Assembly: GCA_002344975.1 (NCBI GenBank)
Contig: DDUV01000071.1
Location: 1 to 64,000, forward strand
Length of the DNA stretch: 64,000 bases
Source of the DNA: Saprospiraceae bacterium UBA2329
Lineage (GTDB): Bacteria > Bacteroidota > Bacteroidia > Chitinophagales > Saprospiraceae
Reading direction: 5' to 3'
Of this stretch, positions 26,364 through 35,752 are shown in pieces; position 1 is the stretch's first letter; every line of letters begins with the position of its first letter. Made by a program: the position numbers and the translations under genes. The notes beneath the pieces were generated by a model that saw only the letters and a list, made by a program, of their open reading frames with translations, was not told where the DNA came from and searched no databases.

Positions 26364-28499
26364 ATGCGAACTACCCTGATTTTTCTTGCCGCCCTAGGGC
26401 TGGCATGGCATGTTTGTAAGGCTCAGCAGCAGCCGATTTACCAATGCCGCTTTGAACCGGGCTGGACCAATCCTGTATCGGGCCACGTATGGCAGGGAAG
26501 ATCCGAACAGCCTGAATTGGCGGAGGGGCTGATCGGCCGGGCACTAAGACTGGACGGCTACTCTACTTTCGTGCATTCTAAGCTGAAACGCGCCATAACG
26601 GCGCCCTTAACGGTAAGCGCATGGGTGGCTCTGGAAACCTATCCGACGCACCCCGCGGGATGTTTTTCACTGGTAAGCGACTCTGATCCATACATAACAG
26701 CGGGTATCACCAATTTTGGGCAGCCATACATTAGAACCTCGGGTGGGCGCGTCGTAGCCGATGTGATGGTGCCGAAATTCCGCTGGCAACATCTGGCGTT
26801 GATCGTTGATGCAGACAGCGCGAAATTAGTATGGAACGGGCAGATCGTTGCGGCAACAGCAAATGGACGAGCAGCCGCTTATACACATATTTATCTGGGG
26901 CGGGATGCTGCTGCCGGCTTTGTTCACATTTTTCCAACCATGCATATCAATGGCCTCCTGGATGAAGTGACCATCTGGGAAGGCGCCAAGCAGCCAACCG
27001 AATTGCCGAAGTGGATATCTATGGAAAAAACAGGCCTGGATGCAGATTTGTGTATTCCCGCCGGGCGTTTTGCCCACGATCACACCCGGCCCCAATACCA
27101 CCTCTTGCCGCTTGCCAATTGGACCAATGAAACGCATGGCTTGCTATACTACAATGAGCGGTACCACATTTTCAACCAGAAAAACGGCGCCAACGTATTT
27201 CTCGGAAACATCAACTGGGGGCATTTCAGCAGCCCGGATCTGATACATTGGACGGAGCATCGCCCCGTGTTATCCCCCGGCCCCGGCTACGATCAGATGG
27301 GAATATGGTCAGGGCATGTAGTGCCTGACGAGGAAGGCTCACCGGTTATCTTTTATACCGGCAGTGATGGAACGGTTTTCAGCATTTGCCGTGCATCCCC
27401 ACAAGACAGTAGTTTGCTATCCTGGGGAAAAAGCAAAGCCAACCCTTTGATCAAAGGCAATCCGCCTCAATATCACCGGGCCGACCTGCGCGATCCCTAT
27501 GTCTGGAAAGAGGATAGCGCATGGTATATGGTGGTTGGTTATGGTATTCTGGAGGACAGCACAGAACAAGGCGCATTATTGCTCTATCGTTCTCAGGATT
27601 TAACCGCATGGGAATACAGGGGGATATTTTTCCATCACAAGCCCTGGCCCGAAACTCCCGGTATATTTTGGGAAATGCCGGTATTTTGGAAAATGGGCGA
27701 TAAGTACATTTTGTTGGTCAATCCTGTTCCCTATCAAAAAAAGCCCGCAAGAGCCATTTACTGGGTCGGCGAGTTCAAACAAGAGCGCTTTGTACCCGAC
27801 CACGAGCAGCCCCGGCATCTTGAAATCATCAACCGCCTGCTCTCCCCGTCTGTGGCATACGATGAGGAGGGGAGAACTACTGCCATAGCCATCATTCCGG
27901 ATTTGATCCCCGCCGAAATGCAGTATCAACGGGGATGGACGCATTTATACAGCATACCCCGCTTATGGGAACTGAAAGACTCCGTGTTGCTGCAATCTCC
28001 GCATCCCGCATTGAAAAAACTACGCGGCACGCCATTGCAGCGATCCAAACTCCACCTCCAGGAGGGCGATACACTTGCCATAGCCAAAGGACAGCAATTA
28101 GAGCTGCTGCTGAAGCTGGACATCAGCCGGACGAGTTCATTCAACCTCGTTGTCGGGAAAAACGCACACAATGGGGAAGCCACTTCCTTGCACTTTGATC
28201 TGGAGGCGGCTGCTTTACTCATAGACCACAACAAGAGCAGTCTGAACCCCCTGTTTGAAAAACGAAAAGAAACAGGTATTTTTCACCACCGCCCACAAGA
28301 GCCGCTTTTGCTGCACATCTTTGTGGATGGTTCCGTTCTGGAGGGCTTTGTGAATAATAAAGAAGCGTTTACTACCCGTTTTTTTACAACCGATCCTGTA
28401 AGCGATGAAATCGAACTCGTTATACAAAAGGGTAGCTTGCAGGTGCTGGACATGACCGTTTGGCCAATCACTCCGGCGAAGGTTTCTTGTGGATTTTGA
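26364..28499 (+). CDS. LamG-GH32 fusion protein with altered nucleophile motif (first copy)
   Basis: This 711-residue secreted protein has a signal peptide (to about residue 21). A LamG/concanavalin-like jelly roll follows (about 25-210, ALRLDGYSTFVHS ... NGLLDEVTIWEGA) and then a GH32-like propeller and sandwich (about 240-705). The family motif WMNDPNG reads WTNETHG, with Glu256 where the catalytic Asp nucleophile should be. RDP is intact (376-378). The acid/base motif ECP reads EMP (437-439) and keeps the Glu. WGHFSSPDLIHW and IFYTGSDG are normal GH32 landmarks. It could be an active branch with a Glu nucleophile, an enzyme of changed specificity, or a fructan-binding protein. It has no lipobox and no sorting domain, so it is probably periplasmic. 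Confidence 0.85.
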   Translation: MRTTLIFLAALGLAWHVCKAQQQPIYQCRFEPGWTNPVSGHVWQGRSEQPELAEGLIGRALRLDGYSTFVHSKLKRAITAPLTVSAWVALETYPTHPAGCFSLVSDSDPYITAGITNFGQPYIRTSGGRVVADVMVPKFRWQHLALIVDADSAKLVWNGQIVAATANGRAAAYTHIYLGRDAAAGFVHIFPTMHINGLLDEVTIWEGAKQPTELPKWISMEKTGLDADLCIPAGRFAHDHTRPQYHLLPLANWTNETHGLLYYNERYHIFNQKNGANVFLGNINWGHFSSPDLIHWTEHRPVLSPGPGYDQMGIWSGHVVPDEEGSPVIFYTGSDGTVFSICRASPQDSSLLSWGKSKANPLIKGNPPQYHRADLRDPYVWKEDSAWYMVVGYGILEDSTEQGALLLYRSQDLTAWEYRGIFFHHKPWPETPGIFWEMPVFWKMGDKYILLVNPVPYQKKPARAIYWVGEFKQERFVPDHEQPRHLEIINRLLSPSVAYDEEGRTTAIAIIPDLIPAEMQYQRGWTHLYSIPRLWELKDSVLLQSPHPALKKLRGTPLQRSKLHLQEGDTLAIAKGQQLELLLKLDISRTSSFNLVVGKNAHNGEATSLHFDLEAAALLIDHNKSSLNPLFEKRKETGIFHHRPQEPLLLHIFVDGSVLEGFVNNKEAFTTRFFTTDPVSDEIELVIQKGSLQVLDMTVWPITPAKVSCGF

Positions 28500-28520
28500 T
28501 AACCTGTAAAAACCAACCAC

Positions 28521-30980
28521 ATGCGGATGTACCTTTCCATCTCACTGCTCTTAGCAGTTTCTGCGGCTACATCCACAGCGCAGGCCCCCATTTTTCATCT
28601 CGATTTCAATGAAGCATCCGGCTCCGTGACGACTACCGAATTGGTTTCCGGAACCAATCTCCCTATTTTTAATGCCTTTAATCGCCCGGAGCGAATACCC
28701 GCCAACTTTGGCCAGGCGCTCCGCTTAGATGGTTATTCTACTTACATTCGCAATACTGGTTTTCCCATTCAGGGATATGCCGGCCGGCTCACGGTTGAGG
28801 CCTGGTATGCCACCGAAGCTTTTACTTTCGAGCCGGGCGCCATTATCCAAAGCCAATCGGGCAACAACGGATTCAAGTTGCAGGTCAACTCCATCGGTGC
28901 GGTAGCTTTTTCTTTTTCCTTCAACGGCCAATTGCGCAATTTGGTCACCAACAGCCGCCTTGCTCCTTACCGCTGGCACCATATCGTAGCAGTAGTTGAC
29001 GGCATAATCGGTAATGTAACCATTTATGTTGACAACGAAAGCTGGCTCAGTTCCAACTTCAGTCCCAACTCGACCATCAACTCAGCCGACGCCACCCTAT
29101 GGGTTGGAAAAAGCGCCCTCAATCAGGTTTTTGCAGGGTTTTCGCTCAATACGCTCAATGGCGCTTTGGACGATCTAAAAGTGTACAATACTGCGCTTAC
29201 CGTTGATGAGATCGCAGCGCATTACGCACAAGCTACCCAGTTGGAGGCCCCGCTTTCTATTGACCCCGATGTTCGCCATGCCGGCGACTACCTGCGCCCG
29301 CGGTATCACCCAATGCCCAATACTTCATGGACCAACGAACCATACGGATTGACCTATTACGATGGCAAGTACCACCTGTTTTTTCAAAAAAATCCCAACG
29401 GGCCTTACCTCTACTTTATGCATTGGGGCCACTTGTCCAGCCCCGACTTGATCACCTGGACGGAAGAACCCATTGCGTTGGCGCCCTTTGCAGGCTTCGA
29501 CAGCTTCGGCGTATGGTCGGGCACAACAGCCTTTGATCCCAACGGCGAACCAACCATTTTTTACACCGGCGTCAACGGGGCAAGTGCCGGCATCGGTGTG
29601 GCGCGCCCCATAGACGAGGATTTGAGAAGATGGCAGCGCGTGCCCGGCAATCCGGTCATTCCCTCCGCTCCCGGCGGATTTCCTCATCTCGACTTTCGGG
29701 ACCCCTATATTTTTCAGCGGAATGGACTGTACTACATGGTGGTGGGGTCTGGCCTGGCCAATAACGGAGGCGGTATTTTATTTACCTACACTTCTACTGA
29801 TTTGAACATCTGGACCATGGCGCAGCCCATATTCAGCAGCACCGACTTCATTCATCACGGCACTTTTTGGGAGATGCCCTCTTTTTTTCCGATGAATGAA
29901 AACGATTATGCGTTTGTAGTGACGCCACTGTTCCAGGGGCAACCGGCAGATGTCATTTACTGGGTAGGCAGTTTTGACGGCCAGCGATTTACGCCTTATG
30001 ACAATACCGCGCGCAACTTTGAACTGATTTCTCAAAACTTACTGGCCCCGGCCATTGGGCGTGACCAAAACGGCCAATGGACCAGCATCGGTATTATTCC
30101 CGACGACAGGGCCGTGAATTTACAAATTGAAGCAGGCTGGCGTCATATTTTCAGCATTCCCAGGCAATTGCGCTTATTGGAGGATCATCGTACCCTGGCT
30201 GCTATTCCGCATCCTCATCTGTGCCGGCTTCGCTTGGACTCCGTTGTCATAACCAACCGGAGTATCCTGGCCAATACCCCGGGCAATCTGAGTGAGTTTA
30301 GGAGCAATCAGGCTGAATTGGATATAGAAATACGCGTGCCCGCCAACGGCCAAACCTATGTGGATGTCTTTAAAAGCGAAAACAATCAGGAGCGCACCAG
30401 CATCATTTTAGACCGTTTGAATGGGCAAATCGGGCTTGACCGAAGTGTTTCTTCCCCGTATTCAACGGTTGAAAACATTCGCTACCACAGCTATGATTTC
30501 AATCCATCGGGAATCGTCAAACTCCGGGTATTTCTTGACCATTCCGTTGTCGAGGTTTTTGTGGACGACAAAATGTCTTTCTCTGCCAGAGCATACCCCG
30601 GCCCGGCCTCCAACAGGGTTGATGTCCGCGGGCCGAACAGCGCTGCCGAAATCCTTACTTTTAAAGGCTACCAATTAGGCGACAAAGAAAATCTTTACCC
30701 GGACTTGGTCTGCCCGGCTGACGTTTTCAGCAGGGTGGCAGAGCTCCCGTCCTTCAACAAATTGCATGTTTTTCCCAATCCTGTTCAGAATCAACTCATC
30801 ATCCAAAACGAAGTGCTGTACCCAGCAGAAGTGGTCATCACCGACCTATATGGCCGCACGCATGGCGATGTACGCATGGAGGGCAATGTCCTCAACGTGA
30901 GGCATCTGTCCGCAGGCGTATATGTGCTGACGATGCATCAAAGGAATGACGTTTTTATAGCTCGTTTTATAAAACAGTAG
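28521..30980 (+). CDS. LamG-GH32 fusion protein with T9SS sorting domain and altered nucleophile motif (second copy)
   Basis: This 819-residue protein repeats the layout of the gene before it: signal peptide, LamG domain (about 25-235) and GH32-like region (about 255-725). It adds a C-terminal T9SS type A sorting domain (LHVFPNPVQNQLII ... LSAGVYVLTM). It should therefore be carried to the cell surface or outside. The nucleophile motif reads WTNEPYG with Glu273 at the Asp position. RDP is intact (393-395), and EMP (451-453) replaces ECP. The LamG domain shares ALRLDGYST with the first copy. The gene starts 21 bp after the previous stop. It likely acts outside on polymer, either cutting or binding it. 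Confidence 0.86.
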   Translation: MRMYLSISLLLAVSAATSTAQAPIFHLDFNEASGSVTTTELVSGTNLPIFNAFNRPERIPANFGQALRLDGYSTYIRNTGFPIQGYAGRLTVEAWYATEAFTFEPGAIIQSQSGNNGFKLQVNSIGAVAFSFSFNGQLRNLVTNSRLAPYRWHHIVAVVDGIIGNVTIYVDNESWLSSNFSPNSTINSADATLWVGKSALNQVFAGFSLNTLNGALDDLKVYNTALTVDEIAAHYAQATQLEAPLSIDPDVRHAGDYLRPRYHPMPNTSWTNEPYGLTYYDGKYHLFFQKNPNGPYLYFMHWGHLSSPDLITWTEEPIALAPFAGFDSFGVWSGTTAFDPNGEPTIFYTGVNGASAGIGVARPIDEDLRRWQRVPGNPVIPSAPGGFPHLDFRDPYIFQRNGLYYMVVGSGLANNGGGILFTYTSTDLNIWTMAQPIFSSTDFIHHGTFWEMPSFFPMNENDYAFVVTPLFQGQPADVIYWVGSFDGQRFTPYDNTARNFELISQNLLAPAIGRDQNGQWTSIGIIPDDRAVNLQIEAGWRHIFSIPRQLRLLEDHRTLAAIPHPHLCRLRLDSVVITNRSILANTPGNLSEFRSNQAELDIEIRVPANGQTYVDVFKSENNQERTSIILDRLNGQIGLDRSVSSPYSTVENIRYHSYDFNPSGIVKLRVFLDHSVVEVFVDDKMSFSARAYPGPASNRVDVRGPNSAAEILTFKGYQLGDKENLYPDLVCPADVFSRVAELPSFNKLHVFPNPVQNQLIIQNEVLYPAEVVITDLYGRTHGDVRMEGNVLNVRHLSAGVYVLTMHQRNDVFIARFIKQ

Positions 30981-31111
30981 CGGCATCCGGGGCGGGGCAT
31001 TTTACAGCCTGCCGCCTCACCGCCGCATTGGCCACCGGGCGTTCGCCTTCGTGTGATCGAAGCGTTGGTTGTCGCCGGGCATGTTTGCCACGCCGTTGAA
31101 AGCACAATCCC

Positions 31112-33733
31112 TTACTCGCCTCCCGCGCCCTGCAATACCTGCTCATAAATGCCTTTCATGTCGGCGTCGGTTTCAGCGTCGCGCAGGGCTTCTGCTTTTT
31201 TGCGCAGTTCGGCAGCTTTGGCGGTGTGTGCCGGAGAATCAACCTTTTGGGCATAAGCATTGCTCATGTCCACCAAAAATTTGAAGCTTGCAAAACGGCG
31301 CCACAGAGATTCTTTTTCTCCTTTTGCAATGGTTTCAATTTTTTCAAGAGCAGGAGCCGCTTTGTCCAAATCCAATTCCGCTACCAAAGACTGGTATGCC
31401 CCGAAAACGGAAAGGGCTGCATATCCGTCGGTTTTGGCCAATTGGCGCTCGAAGAACGGCAGATGCGCCGGGTCTTTTTTGGAACTGTACAACTCGCCGA
31501 TGATGGACAGAATGTCTTCGCTTTGAGTGTTTTCCCACTTGCGGGCGTATTCCATGGCGGCGTCGGAATCCTGGGCTACCAGTACAGAGAGGGCTGATGC
31601 CAGAACGCTGTTCACGGAGTCTTTTTCCAGAATATAACGCGCCACCAACAGCGCTTCTTCGTCTTCCCATTGCTGGAGGTTGTTCATGGCCTCGCGACGC
31701 ACTACGGAGTGCGGGTCGGATTTGGCCATGCCGCGAATGGTTTTGATGATCGGCTCTTCCTCAAAATCGGCATAAGCGGTGGAAACGGCACGGATGAGCC
31801 AGAATTTATCGTTCAATCCGGCATTGAAGACGCGCGGCATTTCTTCGCTCTCATTCTCCACAATATATTGCAGCGCATCCATCCGATCCGACAAAGAGGG
31901 TGCATTGAAATACTGGAACACATACTCCTGCTCCGATTTTTCCTCTTCGCGAATACAAAGCAGCACTTTTTGAGGGTCGAACACCATGAGGGCCGGGCGC
32001 GAGGGCACTTCAAATTCAAAGGTTTGGCCCCGCTCGGTGATGTGGATTTTTTCGCGGCGCTTGGTACCGTTGTCGAAGTAGAGGTCCACTTCGGTGGGGA
32101 GTTCAAAAATGGCGGGCATCAGTTCGGGGTCTTGCGTTTGTTCTACGGTCACGGTAGCTTTGCCTGCTTCAGCATCAAATCCGTAGGTGATGTTGAGCGT
32201 GGGGTGGCCGGCTTTGAGGAACCACTGATTGAAGAACCAGTTGAGGTCTTCGCCGGTAACTTCTTCAAAAACCAAGCGCAGATCATGCACCTCCACTGCG
32301 GAATAGGCATGTTTGTTCAAATATAATTTCAGCGCCTCAAAAAATGCTTCGTCGCCTACATAGTGGCGGAGCATGTGCAGTACCGAGCCGCCTTTGTTGT
32401 AGCTGTGTGCGTCGAACATGTCCTCGTTGTCGGCATAGCTGAAATGGATGAGCGGGTGGATGCTCATATCGGCAGAACTGAAATAGCCCTGCCATTCTTC
32501 CAGCAGGTGGTAGTCGGCTTCGTCGCGGCCGTATTTGTTTTCCAACCACAGGTATTCGCTGTAATTGGCAAAGCCCTCGTTGAGTGTGAGATTGGACCAG
32601 CTTTCGCAAGTCACGAGGTCGCCAAACCAGTGGTGCATCATTTCGTGGGCCACTATTTTTTCATTGGTGCGCTCGTCCACCAGGTCCATTTTGTGTTTTT
32701 GAACAAACTCTCCGAAAGTCACCGCGGTGGTGTTTTCCATGGCGCCGGAGACGAAGTCGCGCACGACGATCTGTGCGTACTTTTTCCAGGGGTAGTCGTA
32801 GCTGAAGGTTTTGGAGAAATACTCCAACATTTCGGGCGTGTAGGGGAAAATGGCTTTGGCGTCGGCGGCATAATCCGGCTCCACATAATATTGCAGCGGC
32901 ACATTGCGCCATTTGTCTTCCACAACGGCATATTCGCCCACAGCGACCATAAATAGATAAGGTGCGTGGGGCTGATCCATTTTCCAGTAGTCGGTGCGGG
33001 TACCGTCGGCGTTTTTGGTTTGTTTCAGCAACAGGCCATTAGAGAGGGTTTTGAAGCGGTCTTCCACGGTGAGATAAATCTCCTGCGTGCAGCGCTCGTT
33101 GGGGCTGTCAATGGTAGGAAACCAGCGGGAGTTCCAGTTGGTCTCGCCCTGCGTCCAGATTTGCATGGGCTTGCCGGCCTCTTCGCCGCGGGGATTGATG
33201 AAGAACAAACCTTTGTTGGACGTGATGGCATCGCTGCCGCCCGAAGCGGAAGGCATGGCGGTGTATTCTATCAGGATGCTATACTGTTCTTTGCGGGTAT
33301 AGCTGCGATCCAACTGTATGATGATCTGGTCGTTTTCGTAGGTGTATTTCAGCGGCATGTTTTTACCCGAAAGGGACACTTTTTGAAACTCAAACCCTTT
33401 GGCATCCAGCGTTACCTTGTCGGAGGCGTGGAAATACGGACGCAGCACCAGTTCTGCCTTTCCTATTACTTTTTCCTCTGCCCAGTTGAAACGCAGGTCG
33501 AGGCGGGTATGAATGAGATCATGCGCTCTGCGGTTGGTGGCCTGATACACGTCCGCGACATAATTGCCGGGGTCGTCGGCCATTTCATCTTCGGATTCTG
33601 CTTCCTCCTCAGCATCTGCATCAAGGGCAATTTCAGGTGCATTATCGGGCACTTTGGTTATGACGGCGTTTTTGGAGGTATTACAAGCGGCAAAAGCGAT
33701 GAGTATGCCAAAGAGCAGCAAGAATTTTTTCAT
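31112..33733 (-). CDS. M1-family zinc aminopeptidase lipoprotein
   Basis: M1 enzymes remove N-terminal amino acids from peptides. The 873-residue protein has a lipobox at Cys17 (LIAFAAC), then an acidic linker (DADAEEEAESEDEMADD). The N-terminal beta domain follows, then the catalytic domain with GAMEN (330-334, substrate N-terminus recognition) and HEMMH at 363-367. Glu386 in NEGFANY is the third zinc ligand. The C-terminal 250 residues are helical HEAT-like repeats (RREAMNNLQQWEDEEALLVARYIL). Length and layout are normal for M1. The lipid anchor suggests it works in the periplasm or at the surface. It is a single gene on the minus strand. Confidence 0.92.
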   Translation of the reverse strand: MKKFLLLFGILIAFAACNTSKNAVITKVPDNAPEIALDADAEEEAESEDEMADDPGNYVADVYQATNRRAHDLIHTRLDLRFNWAEEKVIGKAELVLRPYFHASDKVTLDAKGFEFQKVSLSGKNMPLKYTYENDQIIIQLDRSYTRKEQYSILIEYTAMPSASGGSDAITSNKGLFFINPRGEEAGKPMQIWTQGETNWNSRWFPTIDSPNERCTQEIYLTVEDRFKTLSNGLLLKQTKNADGTRTDYWKMDQPHAPYLFMVAVGEYAVVEDKWRNVPLQYYVEPDYAADAKAIFPYTPEMLEYFSKTFSYDYPWKKYAQIVVRDFVSGAMENTTAVTFGEFVQKHKMDLVDERTNEKIVAHEMMHHWFGDLVTCESWSNLTLNEGFANYSEYLWLENKYGRDEADYHLLEEWQGYFSSADMSIHPLIHFSYADNEDMFDAHSYNKGGSVLHMLRHYVGDEAFFEALKLYLNKHAYSAVEVHDLRLVFEEVTGEDLNWFFNQWFLKAGHPTLNITYGFDAEAGKATVTVEQTQDPELMPAIFELPTEVDLYFDNGTKRREKIHITERGQTFEFEVPSRPALMVFDPQKVLLCIREEEKSEQEYVFQYFNAPSLSDRMDALQYIVENESEEMPRVFNAGLNDKFWLIRAVSTAYADFEEEPIIKTIRGMAKSDPHSVVRREAMNNLQQWEDEEALLVARYILEKDSVNSVLASALSVLVAQDSDAAMEYARKWENTQSEDILSIIGELYSSKKDPAHLPFFERQLAKTDGYAALSVFGAYQSLVAELDLDKAAPALEKIETIAKGEKESLWRRFASFKFLVDMSNAYAQKVDSPAHTAKAAELRKKAEALRDAETDADMKGIYEQVLQGAGGE

Positions 33734-33812
33734 AAAAAAATATTGAATGTGAAAGGGTTGGAAAATGCAAGGCAGAACGACGGAGGAGGGGCAAATGTTG
33801 CAAACGCCGCCA

Positions 33813-34592
33813 CTAAGCGGGTACTTTTGCAGCGGCTACTTCTACCAAAAATGCCTCCAAATACTGATTGAACAGTTCCGGGTGCTCCATCATAGGGGCG
33901 TGGCCACATTCGTTGATGAAAAGCAGCCTGGAATCGGGTAGCAGCTCGTGAAATTTCTCGGCTACAAAGGCGGGCGTTATTTGGTCGTCTTTGCCCCAGA
34001 TGAGCAAAACAGGCGCAGTGATGCTGCCGAGGTTGTCGCCCAAGTTGTGCCTTACGGCAGATTTGGCGGTGGCAATGACCCGAATGGCTTTATTTCGGTC
34101 GTTTACAATATCGAATACTTCGTCAATGAGTTCTTCGGAGGCTACTTCCGGGCGGAAAAAAGTACCCTGTGTTTTTCTTCTGATAAACTCTTTGTCGCCG
34201 CGTTTGGGAAAACTGGTACCCATCGCGCTTTCAAACAGCCCTGAACTGCCGGTGAGAATGACCGATTGCACCTTGTAGGGATGTTGCAGCACATACAGCA
34301 GGGCCACATGGCCGCCCAAAGAGTTGCCCAATACATGCACACCATCGTAGCCTTTGAACTCTACAAAATCGGCTACATATTCCACCAACCCCATGACCGA
34401 CAGTTTGCGCAGCGGCAATTCCATGATGGGTAAGATGGGCACTACCACGTTGTAGCGCTCGCCGAAATGGCGAATAATGGACTCAAAATTGCTCAATGCG
34501 CCGAACAAGCCGTGCAACAACAGCAGATTGTCGCCGCTACCGCCGCTCTCGATGTACTTGAAACGCCCCTCCTTTTGGATTTGCTGATTCAT
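33813..34592 (-). CDS. Alpha/beta-hydrolase fold protein
   Basis: The 259-residue cytoplasmic protein has the oxyanion region LLLLHGLFGALSNF. The nucleophile elbow GNSLGGH has Ser91, the acid is in LLIWGKDDQITP, and the catalytic His is in NECGHAPMMEHPELF. All members of the triad are thus visible. The elbow GNSLGG and the C-terminal pattern resemble the esterase/MhpC-like group. The substrate cannot be told. No signal peptide is present. A perfect Bacteroidota promoter lies about 100 bp upstream. Confidence 0.85.
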   Translation of the reverse strand: MNQQIQKEGRFKYIESGGSGDNLLLLHGLFGALSNFESIIRHFGERYNVVVPILPIMELPLRKLSVMGLVEYVADFVEFKGYDGVHVLGNSLGGHVALLYVLQHPYKVQSVILTGSSGLFESAMGTSFPKRGDKEFIRRKTQGTFFRPEVASEELIDEVFDIVNDRNKAIRVIATAKSAVRHNLGDNLGSITAPVLLIWGKDDQITPAFVAEKFHELLPDSRLLFINECGHAPMMEHPELFNQYLEAFLVEVAAAKVPA

Positions 34593-34689
34593 GAAGGATT
34601 GATCTTCAGAAGTTTAACAGTGATGTAACTCTTCAATGGCCACTGCAAAATGCTGCGACACTCATCGTAGCTTCGGTCATTGACGGTTG

Positions 34690-34720
34690 CAAAAATAGCT
34701 TTTTTCGTAGTTTCGGCAAA
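34690..34720 (-). promoter_or_regulatory. Bacteroidota promoter for the alpha/beta-hydrolase gene
   Basis: Read on the minus strand, TTTG (34720-34717), a 19-bp spacer and TATTTTTG (34697-34690) match the consensus fully. The gene starts at 34592. The rest of the 299-bp gap (34593-34891) holds the leader of the divergent OmpA-like gene, for which only an imperfect AAACTTTG box (34786-34793) is visible. Confidence 0.75.
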
Positions 34721-34891
34721 CGCAAGATGTAAATCTGTGTTACTAAAATGAAGGTTTTGCCCCAAAAGACAAAAAATGCTGCGCCAAACTTTGTGCAATC
34801 ATAAAAAATGCCTTGCTTTGCGTGCTGAAAACAGCCGGTCAAAACAACCGGGGACGAAAACAAAATCATTCTTCATTAAATTGCAAAAAAC

Positions 34892-35647
34892 ATGCGTCTT
34901 ATTGCCAAGTTACTCATTCTCACGCTTGTGTTCGGCTCCCTTACCGCTTGCGTTTCCAAGAAGAAATTCGACGAATTGCAGGCTTCCAAAGAAGCTGTTG
35001 ACCGCGCTTTGGCTGAAACCCAAACTCGCGTAAAAGCTCTGGAAGGCCAGAATGCCGAACTTCAATCCACTCTCGAATCCGAGAAGACCCGCCTCAACGG
35101 CGAAATCGCTGCCATCCGCAAAGACCTGGATGCTACCAAAGGCCAAATGAGCCAACTGCAATCCAAGCTTTCTATGACGGAGGCTGAACTCGCCAAGCTC
35201 CGCGCTGAAATTGACGGCATCTTCAACACGTACAAAAACAGCGGCCTGACGCTCGAAAACCGCAGCGGCCGTTTGTATGTGATGACGGCTCCCGTGAACT
35301 TCGGCAACGGTTCTTCCAGCCTCAGCCGCGACCAGCGCAAAGCTCTGGACGAATTGGCCATGACTTTGAAGAACAACCCGAACGTGAAAGTGCTCGTAGA
35401 GGGCCACACCGACAATAAGCAATTTGCCGCCGGCTCCGGTATGGACAACTGGCAGTTGAGCGTCAACCGCTCTATGAGCGTGGTGCGCTACCTCATTCGC
35501 AAAGGCGTGAAGCCGGCTCAGGTAGCTGCTGTAGGCCGTGGTGAAAACCTGCCCGAAGGCGACAATGCCACTAAGGAAGGCCGCGCGAAAAACCGCCGCT
35601 CTGCCGTTGCTCCCGATGTGGAACTGGGTGGTCTGAAGCAGAACTAA
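34892..35647 (+). CDS. OmpA-family lipoprotein with coiled-coil linker
   Basis: The 251-residue protein has a lipobox ending at Cys20 (FGSLTAC). A coiled coil follows from about residue 25 to 110 (FDELQASKEAVDRALAETQ ... LSMTEAELAKLRAEI). The C-terminal OmpA domain has VKVLVEGHTDNKQF and NLSVNRSMSVVRYL-type segments (NWQLSVNRSMSVVRYLIRKG), which bind peptidoglycan. It should tether the outer membrane to the cell wall. Codon use is strongly biased (GCC/CTC/AAC-rich), as in highly expressed genes. A perfect 14-bp hairpin plus a second bidirectional terminator follow. Confidence 0.9.
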   Translation: MRLIAKLLILTLVFGSLTACVSKKKFDELQASKEAVDRALAETQTRVKALEGQNAELQSTLESEKTRLNGEIAAIRKDLDATKGQMSQLQSKLSMTEAELAKLRAEIDGIFNTYKNSGLTLENRSGRLYVMTAPVNFGNGSSSLSRDQRKALDELAMTLKNNPNVKVLVEGHTDNKQFAAGSGMDNWQLSVNRSMSVVRYLIRKGVKPAQVAAVGRGENLPEGDNATKEGRAKNRRSAVAPDVELGGLKQN

Positions 35648-35659
35648 TTTTGTTTGTTA

Positions 35660-35690
35660 GTGAAGGGGTGACTCGCAGTCACCCCTTCAC
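35660..35690 (+). terminator. Perfect hairpin after the OmpA-like gene
   Basis: A 14-bp perfect stem (35660-35673 with 35677-35690) has a 3-nt CGC loop, starting 13 nt after the stop. It is followed by TCTCTTAGCTTAA, a weak U tract, so it may protect the transcript end or work with the next terminator. Confidence 0.75.
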
Positions 35691-35707
35691 TCTCTTAGCT
35701 TAATAGC

Positions 35708-35746
35708 AAAAAAAGCCGTCTCGCAGCAATGTGAGACGGCTTTTTT
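35708..35746. terminator. Bidirectional intrinsic terminator between convergent genes
   Basis: A run of A (35708-35714), GCCGTCTC (35715-35722), a 10-nt loop, GAGACGGC (35733-35740) and a run of T (35741-35746) form a symmetrical A-stem-T structure. It ends both the OmpA-like gene and the minus-strand gene that stops at 35753. Confidence 0.88.
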
Positions 35747-35752
35747 AATTTA

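Noticed and set aside
34633..34869. 78-codon minus-strand ORF between the hydrolase and OmpA-like genes
   Set aside because: It overlaps a perfect promoter for the hydrolase gene and shows no domain; it is probably non-coding leader.
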